DNA of 64,000 bases from Demequina flava (lineage in GTDB: Bacteria; Actinomycetota; Actinomycetes; Actinomycetales; Demequinaceae): positions 1,528,838-1,592,837 of the forward strand of contig NZ_BBRA01000001.1 of NCBI RefSeq assembly GCF_000975035.1, given 5' to 3'. Positions 27,601 to 36,438 of this stretch are shown here, in pieces; positions within the stretch are counted from its first letter, which is position 1, and each line of letters starts with the position of its first letter. A program made the translations under genes and the position numbers. A model generated the notes under the pieces. That model was not told where the DNA came from. It was given only the letters and a program-made list of their open reading frames with translations, and made no database searches.

Positions 27601-28632
27601 CGGCCCGTACGTTGCGAGTGCGAGACCGTAGTGCGTGTTGGGCATTGACCGAGCGACGTCCTCGGCACCATCGAGGCGCGCTGCTGCGACGTCCGGGCTC
27701 AGAAGCGAGCCGTCCGCGAGCGCCTGCGACAGCGTGGCGAGGTCCGCGGTCGTCGACACCAATGATCCGCTGCCCCACCATGCGGACGCGCTCAGTTCGC
27801 TCCAGTCCGTGACGCCGTCGCTGCCGAGCGCCGCCGGGTGAGGCTGAGGTAGGGCGTACTCGTCGGCAGCGGGCTGGACAGTGTTCTGTAGCCCCAATGG
27901 CTCGGCGATCCGCTCCGCGACGAGGTCGGTGAGGCTCTCTCCGGAAGCGTCCTCAGCGATCAGAGCGAGGAGTAGAGCGTTTGTGGCTGAGTAATCGAAG
28001 AGCGCGGTGGTATCTGCGGGCAGTTCTAGGGCCGATGCGGCGAGGGCTACGGGATCGCGTGTTTCCGTGGGCTGTGCCGCGAGGTCGGAGGTGAAGGTCG
28101 GGGAGTCCGTGTAGTCGCCCAGGCCTGTGCGCATCCGCAGGAGATCCTCAACGGTGAGGTCTCCGAGTGCGTTGGCGTCAAGGGACGTCAGCAGATCGTC
28201 GACTCGCGTGTCGAGTGTCAAAGCGTTCTCGTCGATCAGTTGCAAGACGATCGTGCCGACAACGGCTGCCGTGGGGGCGCCGGCGCGGACGTGATCCGCT
28301 GCAGTAAGGGGCGCGCCGTCATCGGGGGAGCGGGAGCCGGCCGTTGCGGTCCACGACTCGCCGTCGCGTTCCACCGTGGCGAGGACGCCGACGCCGTTCA
28401 CTGTGTTGACCGCCGCATCAAGCGCGTCCTGGACCTCGGTGTCAGTCACGGATGACGCTACGGCGATGTTGTCAGGGGCGTCCGCGGCGCTAGTCGACTC
28501 GTCCACGCTTGGCGCGCTGATGCACCCGGCGAGCAGGAGTGCGATGGCCGCAGTGGCCGTGGCGAGTGGCCTCCGGTGCGAGCTCCGTGTCGGGCTCTGG
28601 GCACTCAGATGCTTCTTGGCGGGCCGGCTCAT
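24637..28632 (-). CDS. Giant lipoprotein: inactive beta-lactamase-fold domain, FG-GAP repeats, unknown C-terminal domain
   Basis: 1331 residues from ATG 28632 (GAGGAG 7 bases upstream). Signal with lipobox LLAGC (Cys37). Residues about 60-420 follow the serine beta-lactamase/penicillin-binding fold: YSA at 214-216 and HSG at 348-350 are in place. The SxxK site reads APTA (119-122), so both catalytic Ser and Lys are gone. Residues about 510-1000 hold five FG-GAP/VCBS-like calcium motifs (DFDGDG or DLNGDG types). The last 330 residues are helical, include a Gly/Ala/Val hydrophobic stretch (GVIEGALTVATLGNGAVTLA) and several late cysteines, and match nothing I know. Likely a surface binding or effector protein. 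Confidence 0.8.
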   Translation of the reverse strand: MSRPAKKHLSAQSPTRSSHRRPLATATAAIALLLAGCISAPSVDESTSAADAPDNIAVASSVTDTEVQDALDAAVNTVNGVGVLATVERDGESWTATAGSRSPDDGAPLTAADHVRAGAPTAAVVGTIVLQLIDENALTLDTRVDDLLTSLDANALGDLTVEDLLRMRTGLGDYTDSPTFTSDLAAQPTETRDPVALAASALELPADTTALFDYSATNALLLALIAEDASGESLTDLVAERIAEPLGLQNTVQPAADEYALPQPHPAALGSDGVTDWSELSASAWWGSGSLVSTTADLATLSQALADGSLLSPDVAAARLDGAEDVARSMPNTHYGLALATYGPLIGHSGTVAGFSTFLATDPETDTTIVVTANSDSRDGSAPASTVASAIIAALYDGLDVAAALPGRGIQEVRELPAGTLSPESATAPEAQGAQQPSDTTLPAKHDEPSGEDAAPEATVTVLPATDTPTMTLGSGSNAADSLIFKNEEIANGTYSRLAPDADELLNCVVSDPGCGHTSLPAWGEDAGYPYSEDAPDVSGQIQLVDFDGDGWPEIFGVGAAYSEIWSYRPMSDQCTEDGAECGQFTPFDMHAFFGLFGEETSVGDVTTQGWITGRTTDGIGSLRVGDFDGDGRDELAGRSPKAPGTIKLIDWDPASQTMKIHAVDTAAYHQSGTMYAGDFDGDGTDEYLVLDGEHSTRVQWSKSHAVSKHNFTTPPTGGIHGTFAVSHVSGMDRLVASAYDRLVSFELESGETWREHGLTSVGSIPATTVARGLVNATYARDLNGDGIDEYVVHLHEGPRLGSAFAVIQTAASSPTGNERHWVTTTPIAVQPGHIRFADLNGNGVVSLIAATFRDELSTTIAHLDLARDAVPSTLTDTGVGTNFRGSAWPLSRTWAADTGNDLMITMHETGVRILEHDGTKYVSAHAAAPAWSPAEQVAYEAISLHVSQHGTTDLRNRFVDTHLHNHDITALQNLRFRDVPAAAGSGEEVFDDVRHALIEEFNAAQALTDYETLIKNEMLTAFSTSAGLGQAVIQEIRNTERATYQAHNDTVDLIDGVIEGALTVATLGNGAVTLAVEKFAEEGLQTVTATVQGLERAGYLSGARSATGVVSSFMKHEVDDTTYDTAAVDVAKDLANTFVQASTAHDAALSYKLQHYSVMMAASHNITSQFWEMPIAKATTYRSSLQREADLYTYSVILPKVTTTWSCIAGGWWPRADCTSNYNPHRDAIYWTGDLKVYLAWPTDKALSKIETSWGWGVPRKMSDKVLATPDPSCTTAWTSSCSFGLDKHDFYVGKTEIEMGCHGLRKTTNIEWHEEDLTGKCLTEKYHGK

Positions 28633-28863
28633 CTGCAACTCCTCGTTGTCGAAAGATGCGCGAATTTCGCCGATGCAAGGGCTCAGCGAGTCAACTGTCG
28701 TCGAGAATAGCATAAGTGGATGAATCTTCTCGGTTAGTGAAGAAGGGGCTCGATGCCAGGGGCTTCAGGGCGCTCCGGTACTCAGAAAACGGGTCCACAA
28801 TGGTGTTCAACGCCGGTGAACTGGACGCGGTGGTGCGCCCTTCGGTGCCTCGGAGGGGCGCGC

Positions 28864-29532
28864 CTACTGACCTTCGTCGAGTCGTCCGGAAGACGGGGAC
28901 TCGACAGCAAGCGCCTGGAGCCGTGTCATGTCCTCGATCGCGACGTCTCCTAGATCGCCCCACAGCTGGGCTTCGGCCCTGAGGCCCGCAACCGCGATTC
29001 GCAACTGACGCGCGCTCATCGCAGTCCGCACAGGTTCGGGTAGGACGGTCAAGACGCCCAACTGGCTCATGAGCGACACGAGATCGACGCTGGTGACGTC
29101 CAGCCGTAGCGTGCCTTCGTCTTGGGCGCGTGCAACGTGTGCATTCAGCAGTGGCTCAAGCTCGGCGCCGGCGGTATTGGAGGGGTCAATGCGGGCCATG
29201 CGACGCGCTGCGGCCGGGAAAATCGGGTGAGCATTGTTGGTTGCAACCGCCCGTTCCAGGTAGCCCACGACGCCACTCCAGCCATCGGGGGCGTCTTCGA
29301 GTTGATCGAAGATCGCGATGAACGCGTCGTGTGCGCGCACGTGAATTGCGCGCACGACGTCGTCGTGCGACGGAAAGCGTCTGTATGTCGTTGCGACTCC
29401 CAGATCGGCCTCGTGAGCGAGCTCATTCAACGAGAATTCGAGGCCGCTGACCTCAAACAGACGCTCGGCGGCGTCGAGCAATTGATGGCGGCTTCGCGCA
29501 ATTTCGGGCCGCGGTGCTCTGGTCGACGACAT
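28864..29532 (-). CDS. TetR-family regulator
   Basis: 222 residues from ATG 29532. Helix-turn-helix: LLDAAERLFEVSGLEFSLNELAHEA, then GVATTYRRFPSHDDVV. The C-terminal domain resembles the SACE_7040/TetR_C families. It starts 11 bases after the stop of the beta-lactamase-fold lipoprotein, so it is the second gene of that operon and may autoregulate it. An in-frame upstream start would run back into the preceding gene and is rejected. Confidence 0.83.
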   Translation of the reverse strand: MSSTRAPRPEIARSRHQLLDAAERLFEVSGLEFSLNELAHEADLGVATTYRRFPSHDDVVRAIHVRAHDAFIAIFDQLEDAPDGWSGVVGYLERAVATNNAHPIFPAAARRMARIDPSNTAGAELEPLLNAHVARAQDEGTLRLDVTSVDLVSLMSQLGVLTVLPEPVRTAMSARQLRIAVAGLRAEAQLWGDLGDVAIEDMTRLQALAVESPSSGRLDEGQ

Positions 29533-29543
29533 GATGGTTGAGC

Positions 29544-31229
29544 CTAACCCTGCCCGGGAGAGGCGTCGTCCGCGCGCTCCCACGTTCCGAGGGCGTGCGT
29601 GTCGAAGGTGTCTAGGCGAACGGACGTTACTGTCCCTGAGGAATTGACGGCAAAGGTCGCACTTGCCAGTGACCCGTCGGGAGCGTTCTCGTTGCGAGGC
29701 GCATAGGCGAAGGTGACGCCGTCCCATGGCAGCAACGTGGACTCCGTGACTGCATCTGGTCCCAGCGCGACGATGTACTCGTCGGACCGCCGAGACACGA
29801 TGAGGTCGCCGTAGTAGGGGTTCGTGTACCGACCTGTGAGGTCCGCCGTAGGTGGCGGGTCTGCATCAGGGGGCCGAACTTGGCCCACGAGGTCGCCCAC
29901 CGCCTCAGTGAGCTCCGCCGTGGCTTCGCGCATCGTTGGCACCCAGTCACGCGTCACGTCTCCGAACTGAAGGATGTCCACGAACGCCGAGTTAATGGCC
30001 TCCGGCACGCCTATGGGGGCACCGTTGGTGAGGGTCACAATGGCAACGTCGAGCGAGGGAACGAACTGCACGTTGGTGGCGGCTCCTAGTTCGAACCCAC
30101 CGGAATGCGATAGGAGTGTCCGGCCGCTTGGGAGGGTGTCGACGTTGAAGCCGTACCCGTACAGGGGAGTTCTCCACAGCGGCGGTGCAGGCGACCGCAC
30201 GACATGTCCCGACATGGCGGTTGTCACGGAACTGTTCCTGTCGTCGTCGCTGCCGCCAGCAGCTGATTCGAGAATCATGCCCATCCATGTGGCAATGTCG
30301 GCCACCGTCGAGGACACGCCTCCGGCTGGCGACTGGGAGGTGGGGTCACGCTCAGATCCCGTGACGAACTCACCTTCAACGATGCTGTGGAGCATTGCAC
30401 GGTTGTCGTGCTCCATGAAGTCGCTGTAGACGCTCGATGAACCCGTCATATCGAGCGGGGCAAACACGAGGTCGTTCATGACGTCCTCCCACGCCTGGTC
30501 GCGCGCCGCAGCAACGGCTTGGGCCCCAAGAGTGAGTCCGTAGTTCGAATACCGGTAGCCCGTGCGGAGCCCCTCGAGCGGGTGAGCGGCCAGTCGCGTG
30601 AAGATTTCCTGGGCTTCGTACCCAATGTCCTCCAGATCGTCGCCAAGGCCGGTCGGGATTCCGGTCTGGTGGCTAAAGGCGTCCGCTATCGTGGCGCGCT
30701 CGGTCGTGAAGGGGTCTGACAGCGAGAAGGTCGGCAGAAGGTCCGCGATGCGGCTGTCCCACGACAGGCGCGGATCCTCGTCAATGGCCAGAGCCACGGC
30801 GGTTGCCGACAGGGGCTTCGACATCGATGCGACCTGAAAGACGGTATCCGGGGTCACGGGTTGGCCCGTGGTGACGTCGCGGACCCCGAAGCCCTCGCTG
30901 AATACCGTCCTATCGTCGTGCACGACGGCGACGGCTGCGCCCGGGACTCCCGTCCCCTCGAGCGCATTTGTCACGAGCCCGGGTAGATGGGACAAGGCGG
31001 AGTCCAGCATGACGTCGGCCGGCTCGGGCTGCGCTACGACGTCTCCGGGCGGCGCCTCAGCGTGGTCGATCTGGACGGGTGTCGACGGGGCGGAGGTGCA
31101 GCCCGCGATTGCCAGGGCAACGGTGACGCCCGCGATGCCAGCTTTGAGCAGGGAGCGAGACTGCGGTTGCGTCGACACATGCCCATCCTGGGTCTTCGTA
31201 GCGGGTGCGCGACGCGTCGAGGTGGCCAT
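29544..31229 (-). CDS. Serine hydrolase lipoprotein, beta-lactamase (class C) fold
   Basis: 561 residues. Lipobox AIAGC (Cys44). The catalytic set is intact: nucleophile Ser135 and Lys138 in SMSK, Tyr227-Ser-Asn in YSN, and HSG in LLSHSGGFE. The C-terminal 130 residues are a small beta domain common to secreted penicillin-recognising esterases or peptidases. Role: D,D-peptidase, esterase or beta-lactamase-like; not decidable from sequence. GGAGG precedes ATG 31229 by 6 bases. The downstream TetR gene is probably co-transcribed. It is a paralogue in fold of the inactive domain at 24637-28632. Confidence 0.87.
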   Translation of the reverse strand: MATSTRRAPATKTQDGHVSTQPQSRSLLKAGIAGVTVALAIAGCTSAPSTPVQIDHAEAPPGDVVAQPEPADVMLDSALSHLPGLVTNALEGTGVPGAAVAVVHDDRTVFSEGFGVRDVTTGQPVTPDTVFQVASMSKPLSATAVALAIDEDPRLSWDSRIADLLPTFSLSDPFTTERATIADAFSHQTGIPTGLGDDLEDIGYEAQEIFTRLAAHPLEGLRTGYRYSNYGLTLGAQAVAAARDQAWEDVMNDLVFAPLDMTGSSSVYSDFMEHDNRAMLHSIVEGEFVTGSERDPTSQSPAGGVSSTVADIATWMGMILESAAGGSDDDRNSSVTTAMSGHVVRSPAPPLWRTPLYGYGFNVDTLPSGRTLLSHSGGFELGAATNVQFVPSLDVAIVTLTNGAPIGVPEAINSAFVDILQFGDVTRDWVPTMREATAELTEAVGDLVGQVRPPDADPPPTADLTGRYTNPYYGDLIVSRRSDEYIVALGPDAVTESTLLPWDGVTFAYAPRNENAPDGSLASATFAVNSSGTVTSVRLDTFDTHALGTWERADDASPGQG

Positions 31230-31334
31230 GGCGTACCTCCAAGTGATGTGGATAAAATCTACCAGAATAGGTCGGCTCTCAGGGATTGTCCGTTTGCTCC
31301 GCCCCAGGCCGTTCCCAGGTGTGATGATGAGGTC

Positions 31335-32126
31335 ATGAGACGCGACGTGCAGTGTGCCCTGACGCTTGAAGCGGCCGGAGAGGCCGAGGTGGTTCTAGCC
31401 GTCTCCGTCGCTGGCGGCTACGACGTGGACGAACAGCTCCGCGTGACGCACGACGGCTACAACGTCGACGTCGAGGAACTCATCGACGCCCACGGAACCC
31501 GCCTGCACACTTTCTCCGCGCAGGAGGGGACTATCGAGGTGACCTATCGCGCTCGGGTGAACGGCACGCCTGAGCCCGCCACAGCATCGGCCCTTGATGC
31601 CGTGCGATACCTGCGACCTAGCCGCTATTGCGAATCGGACACGCTGCATCCGGTCGCGGTGGCAGAGGGCGGTGGCCGTGAGGGACACGATCTGGTCCGC
31701 CACATTGCGTCGTGGGTGGGCACCCAGTTGGCGTACGTGTCGGGCTCGTCGCGACCAACGGACGGCGCCGTTGCGACGATGCTTGCGCGCCAAGGCGTGT
31801 GCCGAGACTTTGCGCACCTGGTGGTTGCGTTGTTGCGGTCCCTCGATGTTCCAGCGCGTGTGGCCGCGGTCTACGCGCCTGGTCTTGACCCGATGGACTT
31901 CCATGCCGTGGCGGAAGCGCTCATCGACGGCCAGTGGTGGGTCGTGGATGCGACCACACTCGCGCCGCGCCAGTCATTGGTGAGGATTGCCACCGGGCGC
32001 GACGCGGCGGACACGGCCTTCCTCACCACCATCGGCGAGCCGGTCGATCTTGTGTCGATGGAGGTTGGCGCCGTCGTCGACGAGCTTCCGCGGGACACGG
32101 AGGATGCGCGCGTCCTGCTGCGCTGA
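31335..32126 (+). CDS. Transglutaminase-like cysteine protease-fold protein
   Basis: 263 residues from ATG 31335 (GAGG just upstream). An N-terminal beta domain of about 110 residues, then the transglutaminase core with Cys in GVCRDFAHL, His in DFHAVAEA and Asp in WVVDATTL, the full catalytic triad. No signal peptide. Related proteins are often amidases or proteases, not true transglutaminases. It stands alone, divergent from the beta-lactamase-fold operon. Confidence 0.85.
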   Translation: MRRDVQCALTLEAAGEAEVVLAVSVAGGYDVDEQLRVTHDGYNVDVEELIDAHGTRLHTFSAQEGTIEVTYRARVNGTPEPATASALDAVRYLRPSRYCESDTLHPVAVAEGGGREGHDLVRHIASWVGTQLAYVSGSSRPTDGAVATMLARQGVCRDFAHLVVALLRSLDVPARVAAVYAPGLDPMDFHAVAEALIDGQWWVVDATTLAPRQSLVRIATGRDAADTAFLTTIGEPVDLVSMEVGAVVDELPRDTEDARVLLR

Positions 32127-32286
32127 GTCCGTGGTGACCGCTCCGGGCCATTCCTGACAGAATGCTAGGAGTCTGCCGCACCGGGAACTCTTTGCGTTCC
32201 CCATCGGTTGTTCGACTATGACCGAAGCCGGCCATGCGCGCCGGCCCACACCCACCCTCGTGTGAGGGAACACAAGGAGTCATCCT

Positions 32287-33276
32287 TTGAGGACCACTCG
32301 TAAGACTGCCGCCGTGGCCATTGCAGCGATTGCTGCGCTGGGTCTCACGGCCTGCTCATCTGACGCCGACGGCGACGCGGAAGCAACCGTGGAGCCCACG
32401 AGCTCGACCTCCGCGAGTGTCGACACTGTCGCGGAGCCCACGGAAGCTGACATCGCTGCACTCGAGTCCATCACGTGGACCGAGGGCGAGGACGGCATCC
32501 CCGTGCTCGAGTTCGAGACTCCGCTTGAGGTGTCGACGACGCTCAGCCGCGTTGAGACCGAGGGCGACGGCGAAACGCTTGAAGACGGCATGTACGTCAA
32601 CCTCAACTACATCGGCTACGACGGTGAGACCGGCGAGGTCGCCTACGACACGTACTCCGTTGGTGGCGCTCAGTCCTATCAGCTGTCGGAGACCACCGTG
32701 GCCCCGTCGCTGTATGACGCGCTGATCGGGCAGGCCGTTGGCTCGCAGATCATCTTGGGCGAGTCCTTCGAGACGACGGACGAAGAGACCGGCGAGGCCG
32801 TCGAACTGTCGTCCTTCACCGCGCTCACTGTGGAGTCCATCACGACTCCGCTGGAGCAGGCCGAGGGCGAAGCCGTTGACCCCGTCGATGGGCTGCCCGT
32901 CGTGACCCTTGACGACTCTGGCGTTCCCAGCATCGAGATCCCCGACGCCGATGCTCCCACCGAACTTGTCGCACAGCCCCTCATCGAGGGCGAAGGCGAG
33001 ACGGTGACAACCGAGAACACATTGATCGTGAACTACACCGGTTGGCTGTGGGAAGACGGCACCGAGTTCGACTCATCGTGGACCCGCGGCGAGCCCGCGC
33101 AGTTCGCACTCACTGGTGTGATCTCCGGCTGGACCGAGGGTCTTGCTGGTCAGACCGTGGGTAGCCAGGTCCTTCTGGTTGTGCCGCCCGAGATGGGCTA
33201 CGGCTCAGAGGGCACGGACACCATCCCCGCTGACTCGACGCTCGTGTTCGTCGTGGACATCCTCGCGGCGCTGTAA
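32287..33276 (+). CDS. FKBP-type peptidyl-prolyl isomerase lipoprotein
   Basis: 329 residues starting with TTG 32287, chosen because AAGGAG lies 7 bases upstream and the next residues form a lipoprotein signal (lipobox LTAC). Two FKBP-like units: a divergent first one (about 85-185) and a canonical second one (about 225-329) with VNYTGWLWEDGTEFDSSW, GVISGWTEGLAGQTVGS and VPPEMGYGSEG. It should assist folding of exported proteins at the outer face of the membrane. The protein is very acidic between domains. A strong hairpin follows. Confidence 0.9.
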   Translation: MRTTRKTAAVAIAAIAALGLTACSSDADGDAEATVEPTSSTSASVDTVAEPTEADIAALESITWTEGEDGIPVLEFETPLEVSTTLSRVETEGDGETLEDGMYVNLNYIGYDGETGEVAYDTYSVGGAQSYQLSETTVAPSLYDALIGQAVGSQIILGESFETTDEETGEAVELSSFTALTVESITTPLEQAEGEAVDPVDGLPVVTLDDSGVPSIEIPDADAPTELVAQPLIEGEGETVTTENTLIVNYTGWLWEDGTEFDSSWTRGEPAQFALTGVISGWTEGLAGQTVGSQVLLVVPPEMGYGSEGTDTIPADSTLVFVVDILAAL

Positions 33277-33295
33277 CGCTCCGCGCTTCACGCGC

Positions 33296-33339
33296 AACGG
33301 CCCCGGTCGCCACCTTCACGGGTGGTGACCGGGGCCGTT
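33296..33339 (+). terminator. Terminator after the FKBP gene
   Basis: Inverted repeat with arms of about 19 bp (AACGGCCCCGGTC... and its complement) and a TTCAC-type loop, 20 bases after the stop. No long T tract. It may also serve the convergent permease gene at 33414-34649. Confidence 0.88.
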
Positions 33340-33413
33340 GTGCTTGAGTCTCGCGGTATGGGTCTCAGTAGGACACGGCAGCCATATCCGCGCGCAGATG
33401 TGACGCCAGGTGC

Positions 33414-34649
33414 CTACTGGGAGGAGGAAGGCGAGGTTGAGTCGGGTGCGTTGGAACCGTCCGGGTCGGCGTCCTTCGCGGCGTCCTTGCGGGCAGCGAC
33501 CGATTCGAGCTCGGCGACGACGTCGTACGTGCGACCGGTGTTCTTCGCAATCGACGTGATGAGCGCCGCGACCGGCAGCGCCATGAAGGCACCCATGGGC
33601 CCGGCGATCGCGCCACCGGCCATCGCGCCACCGAAGGCGACCGCACCGTTGAGCTCCATCGTCTTGGAGGACAGACGCGGGTTGAGAATGTAGTTCTCGA
33701 TCTGCTGGTAGACGATCACGTAGGCGACCAGGATCAGGGTGGGTACGAAGCCCTCGACCGCCAGCATGACGAGCGACGGCACGATTGCGCCAAGGTAGGT
33801 ACCGATGAACGGGATGAACTCGGATACGAATCCCATAAACAGCGCCATCGGGAGCGCGTACACCAGCGGCATCCCGACCAAGATCATCGTGAAGAACGCG
33901 CCGGTGCCGCAGATCATCATCAGCAGCAGGCGCGAGTAGAAGTAGCCGCCGGTCTGCTCGATTGAGGTGCGGGCGACCCAGCTGACGACCTGCTGACGCT
34001 CCGGGGGCATGCGGCGCATGATGGTGCGCAGCAGGCGGGGGAAGTCCGCAGCGAAGTAGAATGTGAACGTGAGGATCGTGAAGACGTCGAAGACGAGTCC
34101 AAGGCCGGAACTGACGATGCCGAGGACGTTGTCGCCCCACGTCTGAACGGCCTTGAGGAGCGGCGCCGTGGCCTCTTCAGCGGCTTCCTGGTCGACAACG
34201 TCGCCGCCAAAGTAGTCATACGCCCACGAGTTGAGGTTGGCGACCCACTCATTAAAGTGCGCACCCACGGCGGAGGCGAACTGCACGATCGCGGGGATCA
34301 GGAACGCCACCATCAAGATCACGGCGACCATCGCAGCCAGGAAGATGATGCCGACGGCGGCTCCGCGCGGCATCTTGAACCGACGCGTCAGGTATTCGAC
34401 TCCCGGGATGATCGCCAGTGCGAAGAACAGGGAGATGACCAGCACGCCCATGAGGTGGCGCAGCTCGAGGAAGATCGAGGCTGCCATGACCGCGACGGCC
34501 ACCACCACGATGAACTTCCAGGAACTGGTCCACACAAAGCGGTTCGCCCACGACGGCGGCGAGCCCGGCCGGTGCTCGTCCTTCACGGTTTGAGCGGCTT
34601 GGGCGACCTCGGTGGGCACCTGGGGTGTCGGTGAATTGTCGGCGTGCAT
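33414..34649 (-). CDS. AI-2E family transporter-like membrane protein
   Basis: 411 residues with about eight hydrophobic segments and the PF01594 pattern: paired N-terminal helices, a long periplasmic-type insertion (VGAHFNEWVANLNSWAYDYF), then GFVSEFIPFIGTYLGAIVPSLV and the C-terminal LSSKTMELNGAVAFGGAMAGG. Members include AI-2 exporter TqsA and Na+/H+ antiporters; the substrate is not predictable. Ser/Pro-rich cytoplasmic tail. Alone in its unit, behind the ornithine cyclodeaminase terminator. Confidence 0.85.
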   Translation of the reverse strand: MHADNSPTPQVPTEVAQAAQTVKDEHRPGSPPSWANRFVWTSSWKFIVVVAVAVMAASIFLELRHLMGVLVISLFFALAIIPGVEYLTRRFKMPRGAAVGIIFLAAMVAVILMVAFLIPAIVQFASAVGAHFNEWVANLNSWAYDYFGGDVVDQEAAEEATAPLLKAVQTWGDNVLGIVSSGLGLVFDVFTILTFTFYFAADFPRLLRTIMRRMPPERQQVVSWVARTSIEQTGGYFYSRLLLMMICGTGAFFTMILVGMPLVYALPMALFMGFVSEFIPFIGTYLGAIVPSLVMLAVEGFVPTLILVAYVIVYQQIENYILNPRLSSKTMELNGAVAFGGAMAGGAIAGPMGAFMALPVAALITSIAKNTGRTYDVVAELESVAARKDAAKDADPDGSNAPDSTSPSSSQ

Positions 34650-34661
34650 GGCCCCATCGTG

Positions 34662-34710
34662 CCAGGAGAGGGCCGCTGCCGGAATACCTCGGGCACCAGC
34701 CCTCTCCTGG
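34662..34710 (-). terminator. Terminator of the ornithine cyclodeaminase gene
   Basis: CCAGGAGAGGGC and its exact complement GCCCTCTCCTGG lie 25 bases apart, just past the stop of the minus-strand cyclodeaminase gene and before the permease start. A 12-bp stem with an internal partial stem in the loop; no T tract. Confidence 0.75.
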
Positions 34711-34731
34711 GGGAGGGGTCAGATGGGCAAA

Positions 34732-35796
34732 TCAGGCCGCGTGGATGCGTCCCACAGTTGGTTCGGCGAACGATGCCTCGGTCGAGGTCGCGATCATGCC
34801 AAACAGGTCGCGTGGGTCATCGGGAGAGGCGACCAGATCAATCTGGCCTGCATACGCAGTGCCTTCCACGGCATCGGCCACGTGCGCCAAGGCCGTCAGG
34901 TCCTCGAGTGCGAAGCCCACGGAATCGAACACCGTGATCTCGGCACTGTTGCGGCGACCAGGGGCCTCACCGGTGATGACACGCCACATCTCGGTGACTG
35001 GGAAGTTGGCGGGCACGTGCTGGATCTCGCCCTCGATGCGGGTCTGCGGCTCGTACTCGACGAAGACGCTCGCCCGGTCAAGGATGGCCGTGTCGAGCTC
35101 GGTCTTTCCTGGGCAGTCTCCACCGATTGCGTTGAGGTGCATGCCTGGCTTGACCCAAGCATCGGCCACAATCTGAGCCAGCGCCTTGTCGGCGGTCGCC
35201 GTGGTGATGACGTCTGCACCGCGGCACGCGTCCTCGGCGCTCGTGGCGCGGTAGATCGTGAAGCCCTGGGGCACCAGGTTGCGCTCGATCTTGTCCATCG
35301 CTGCGGGGTCGGTGTCCCAGATGCGCAGTGAGGAGATGCCGAGCGCAGAGCGCATGCCCATGGCCTGGAACTCGCTCTGCGAGCCGTTGCCGATGAGCGC
35401 CATGACCTGAGAGTCGGGGCGCGCGAGGCGTTTGGCAACCATCGCGGAGGTCGCAGCGGTGCGCAACGCAGTCAGCAGCGTCATTTCTGCGATCAAGAGC
35501 GGGTAGCCGGTGTGAACGTCGGCGTAGGCGCCAAACGCGGTGACCGTCTGCAGGCCGCGCGCCGGGTTGGCGGGGTGACCGTTGACGTATTTGAAGCCGT
35601 AGCGATCAGCATCGGCAATCGGCATGAGTTCAATCACGCCGATGGGGGAGTGCGCGGCGATTCGTTCGACCTTGTCGAACTGGGGCCAGCGCGCATAGTC
35701 CGCCTCGAGGCGGGCCGCTATGTCGGCAATGATGCGCTCGGCTCCGGTGTCGCGGATCCAGGCGGTCATTCGGGGAACGTCGACAAGCATGACCAT
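34732..35796 (-). CDS. Ornithine cyclodeaminase/mu-crystallin family protein
   Basis: 354 residues. Converts ornithine to proline and ammonia in the canonical case. The N-terminal substrate domain has KYVNGHPANPARGLQTV, and the Rossmann domain has ALIGNGSQSEFQA (NAD-binding loop). IGGDCPGKTELD is a conserved OCD active-site segment. Length matches bacterial OCD (about 350). Related enzymes act on other amino or imino acids. It is divergent from an Lrp/AsnC regulator, supporting an amino-acid catabolic role. Confidence 0.88.
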   Translation of the reverse strand: MVMLVDVPRMTAWIRDTGAERIIADIAARLEADYARWPQFDKVERIAAHSPIGVIELMPIADADRYGFKYVNGHPANPARGLQTVTAFGAYADVHTGYPLLIAEMTLLTALRTAATSAMVAKRLARPDSQVMALIGNGSQSEFQAMGMRSALGISSLRIWDTDPAAMDKIERNLVPQGFTIYRATSAEDACRGADVITTATADKALAQIVADAWVKPGMHLNAIGGDCPGKTELDTAILDRASVFVEYEPQTRIEGEIQHVPANFPVTEMWRVITGEAPGRRNSAEITVFDSVGFALEDLTALAHVADAVEGTAYAGQIDLVASPDDPRDLFGMIATSTEASFAEPTVGRIHAA

Positions 35797-35945
35797 GGTG
35801 TTGCTCCTTCTCGTGTCGGTGGGTCACCTCCTTATTCAAGGGTGGCAGGGATCTGGAGCATTTACCTGGCCTTTGGCGCGTGAATCATGCGAGTATTAGC
35901 AGGATCACGCTGGAAACGAGCGCACTGCGCAAGTAGGATGCACGC

Positions 35946-36383
35946 ATGGACGCATTGGACCGCAAGTTGATTGATCTACTACGTGACGATGGGCGCGCAC
36001 CGTACGCGGACCTGGGGGAACGCATTGGGCTGTCCGCCTCAGCGGTCAAGCGCCGGGTGGACCGGATGGTCGCGGACGGCGTCATCCGGGGCTTCACAGT
36101 GATGACTGACCCGGAGGCCGTGGGGCATTCCACGGAGGCGTACATCGAGTTGTTCTGCCGCGGCATCGTGGGTCCCAACGAGCTCACCAAGATCCTCGAG
36201 GACATCCCAGAAGTGATCGAGGCGACCACAGTGACGGGTCAGGCCGATGCCCTGGTCACCTTGCGGGCGAAAGATACTCAGGACCTGGAGCGTGCCCTTG
36301 AACGCGTGCGCTCGCCTGGTCAGGTGGACTCGACACGGTCCGCCATTGTGTTGTCGAGGCTGATCGAGCGCCGCGCGCACTAA
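35946..36383 (+). CDS. Lrp/AsnC-family regulator
   Basis: 145 residues: N-terminal helix-turn-helix (LDRKLIDLLRDDGRAPYADLGERIGLSASAVKRRVDRM) and a RAM ligand-binding domain. It is divergent from ornithine cyclodeaminase, which it likely controls in response to ornithine, arginine or a related amino acid. TAGGAT sits 7 bases before the ATG as a possible -10 box, so the transcript could be nearly leaderless. The 149-base gap shows no obvious long palindrome. Confidence 0.9.
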   Translation: MDALDRKLIDLLRDDGRAPYADLGERIGLSASAVKRRVDRMVADGVIRGFTVMTDPEAVGHSTEAYIELFCRGIVGPNELTKILEDIPEVIEATTVTGQADALVTLRAKDTQDLERALERVRSPGQVDSTRSAIVLSRLIERRAH

Positions 36384-36438
36384 GGCCCAAGCTTCGGCGT
36401 CACTTTTGGGGGTGGCGCGCGGGCTGGACCGCGCGCTG

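Noticed and set aside
29533..29552. DtxR/IdeR-like box (GGTTAGGCT then AACC) before the TetR gene
   Set aside because: The two halves are separated by an extra base compared with the IdeR consensus, and the site lies at the end of the upstream coding region.
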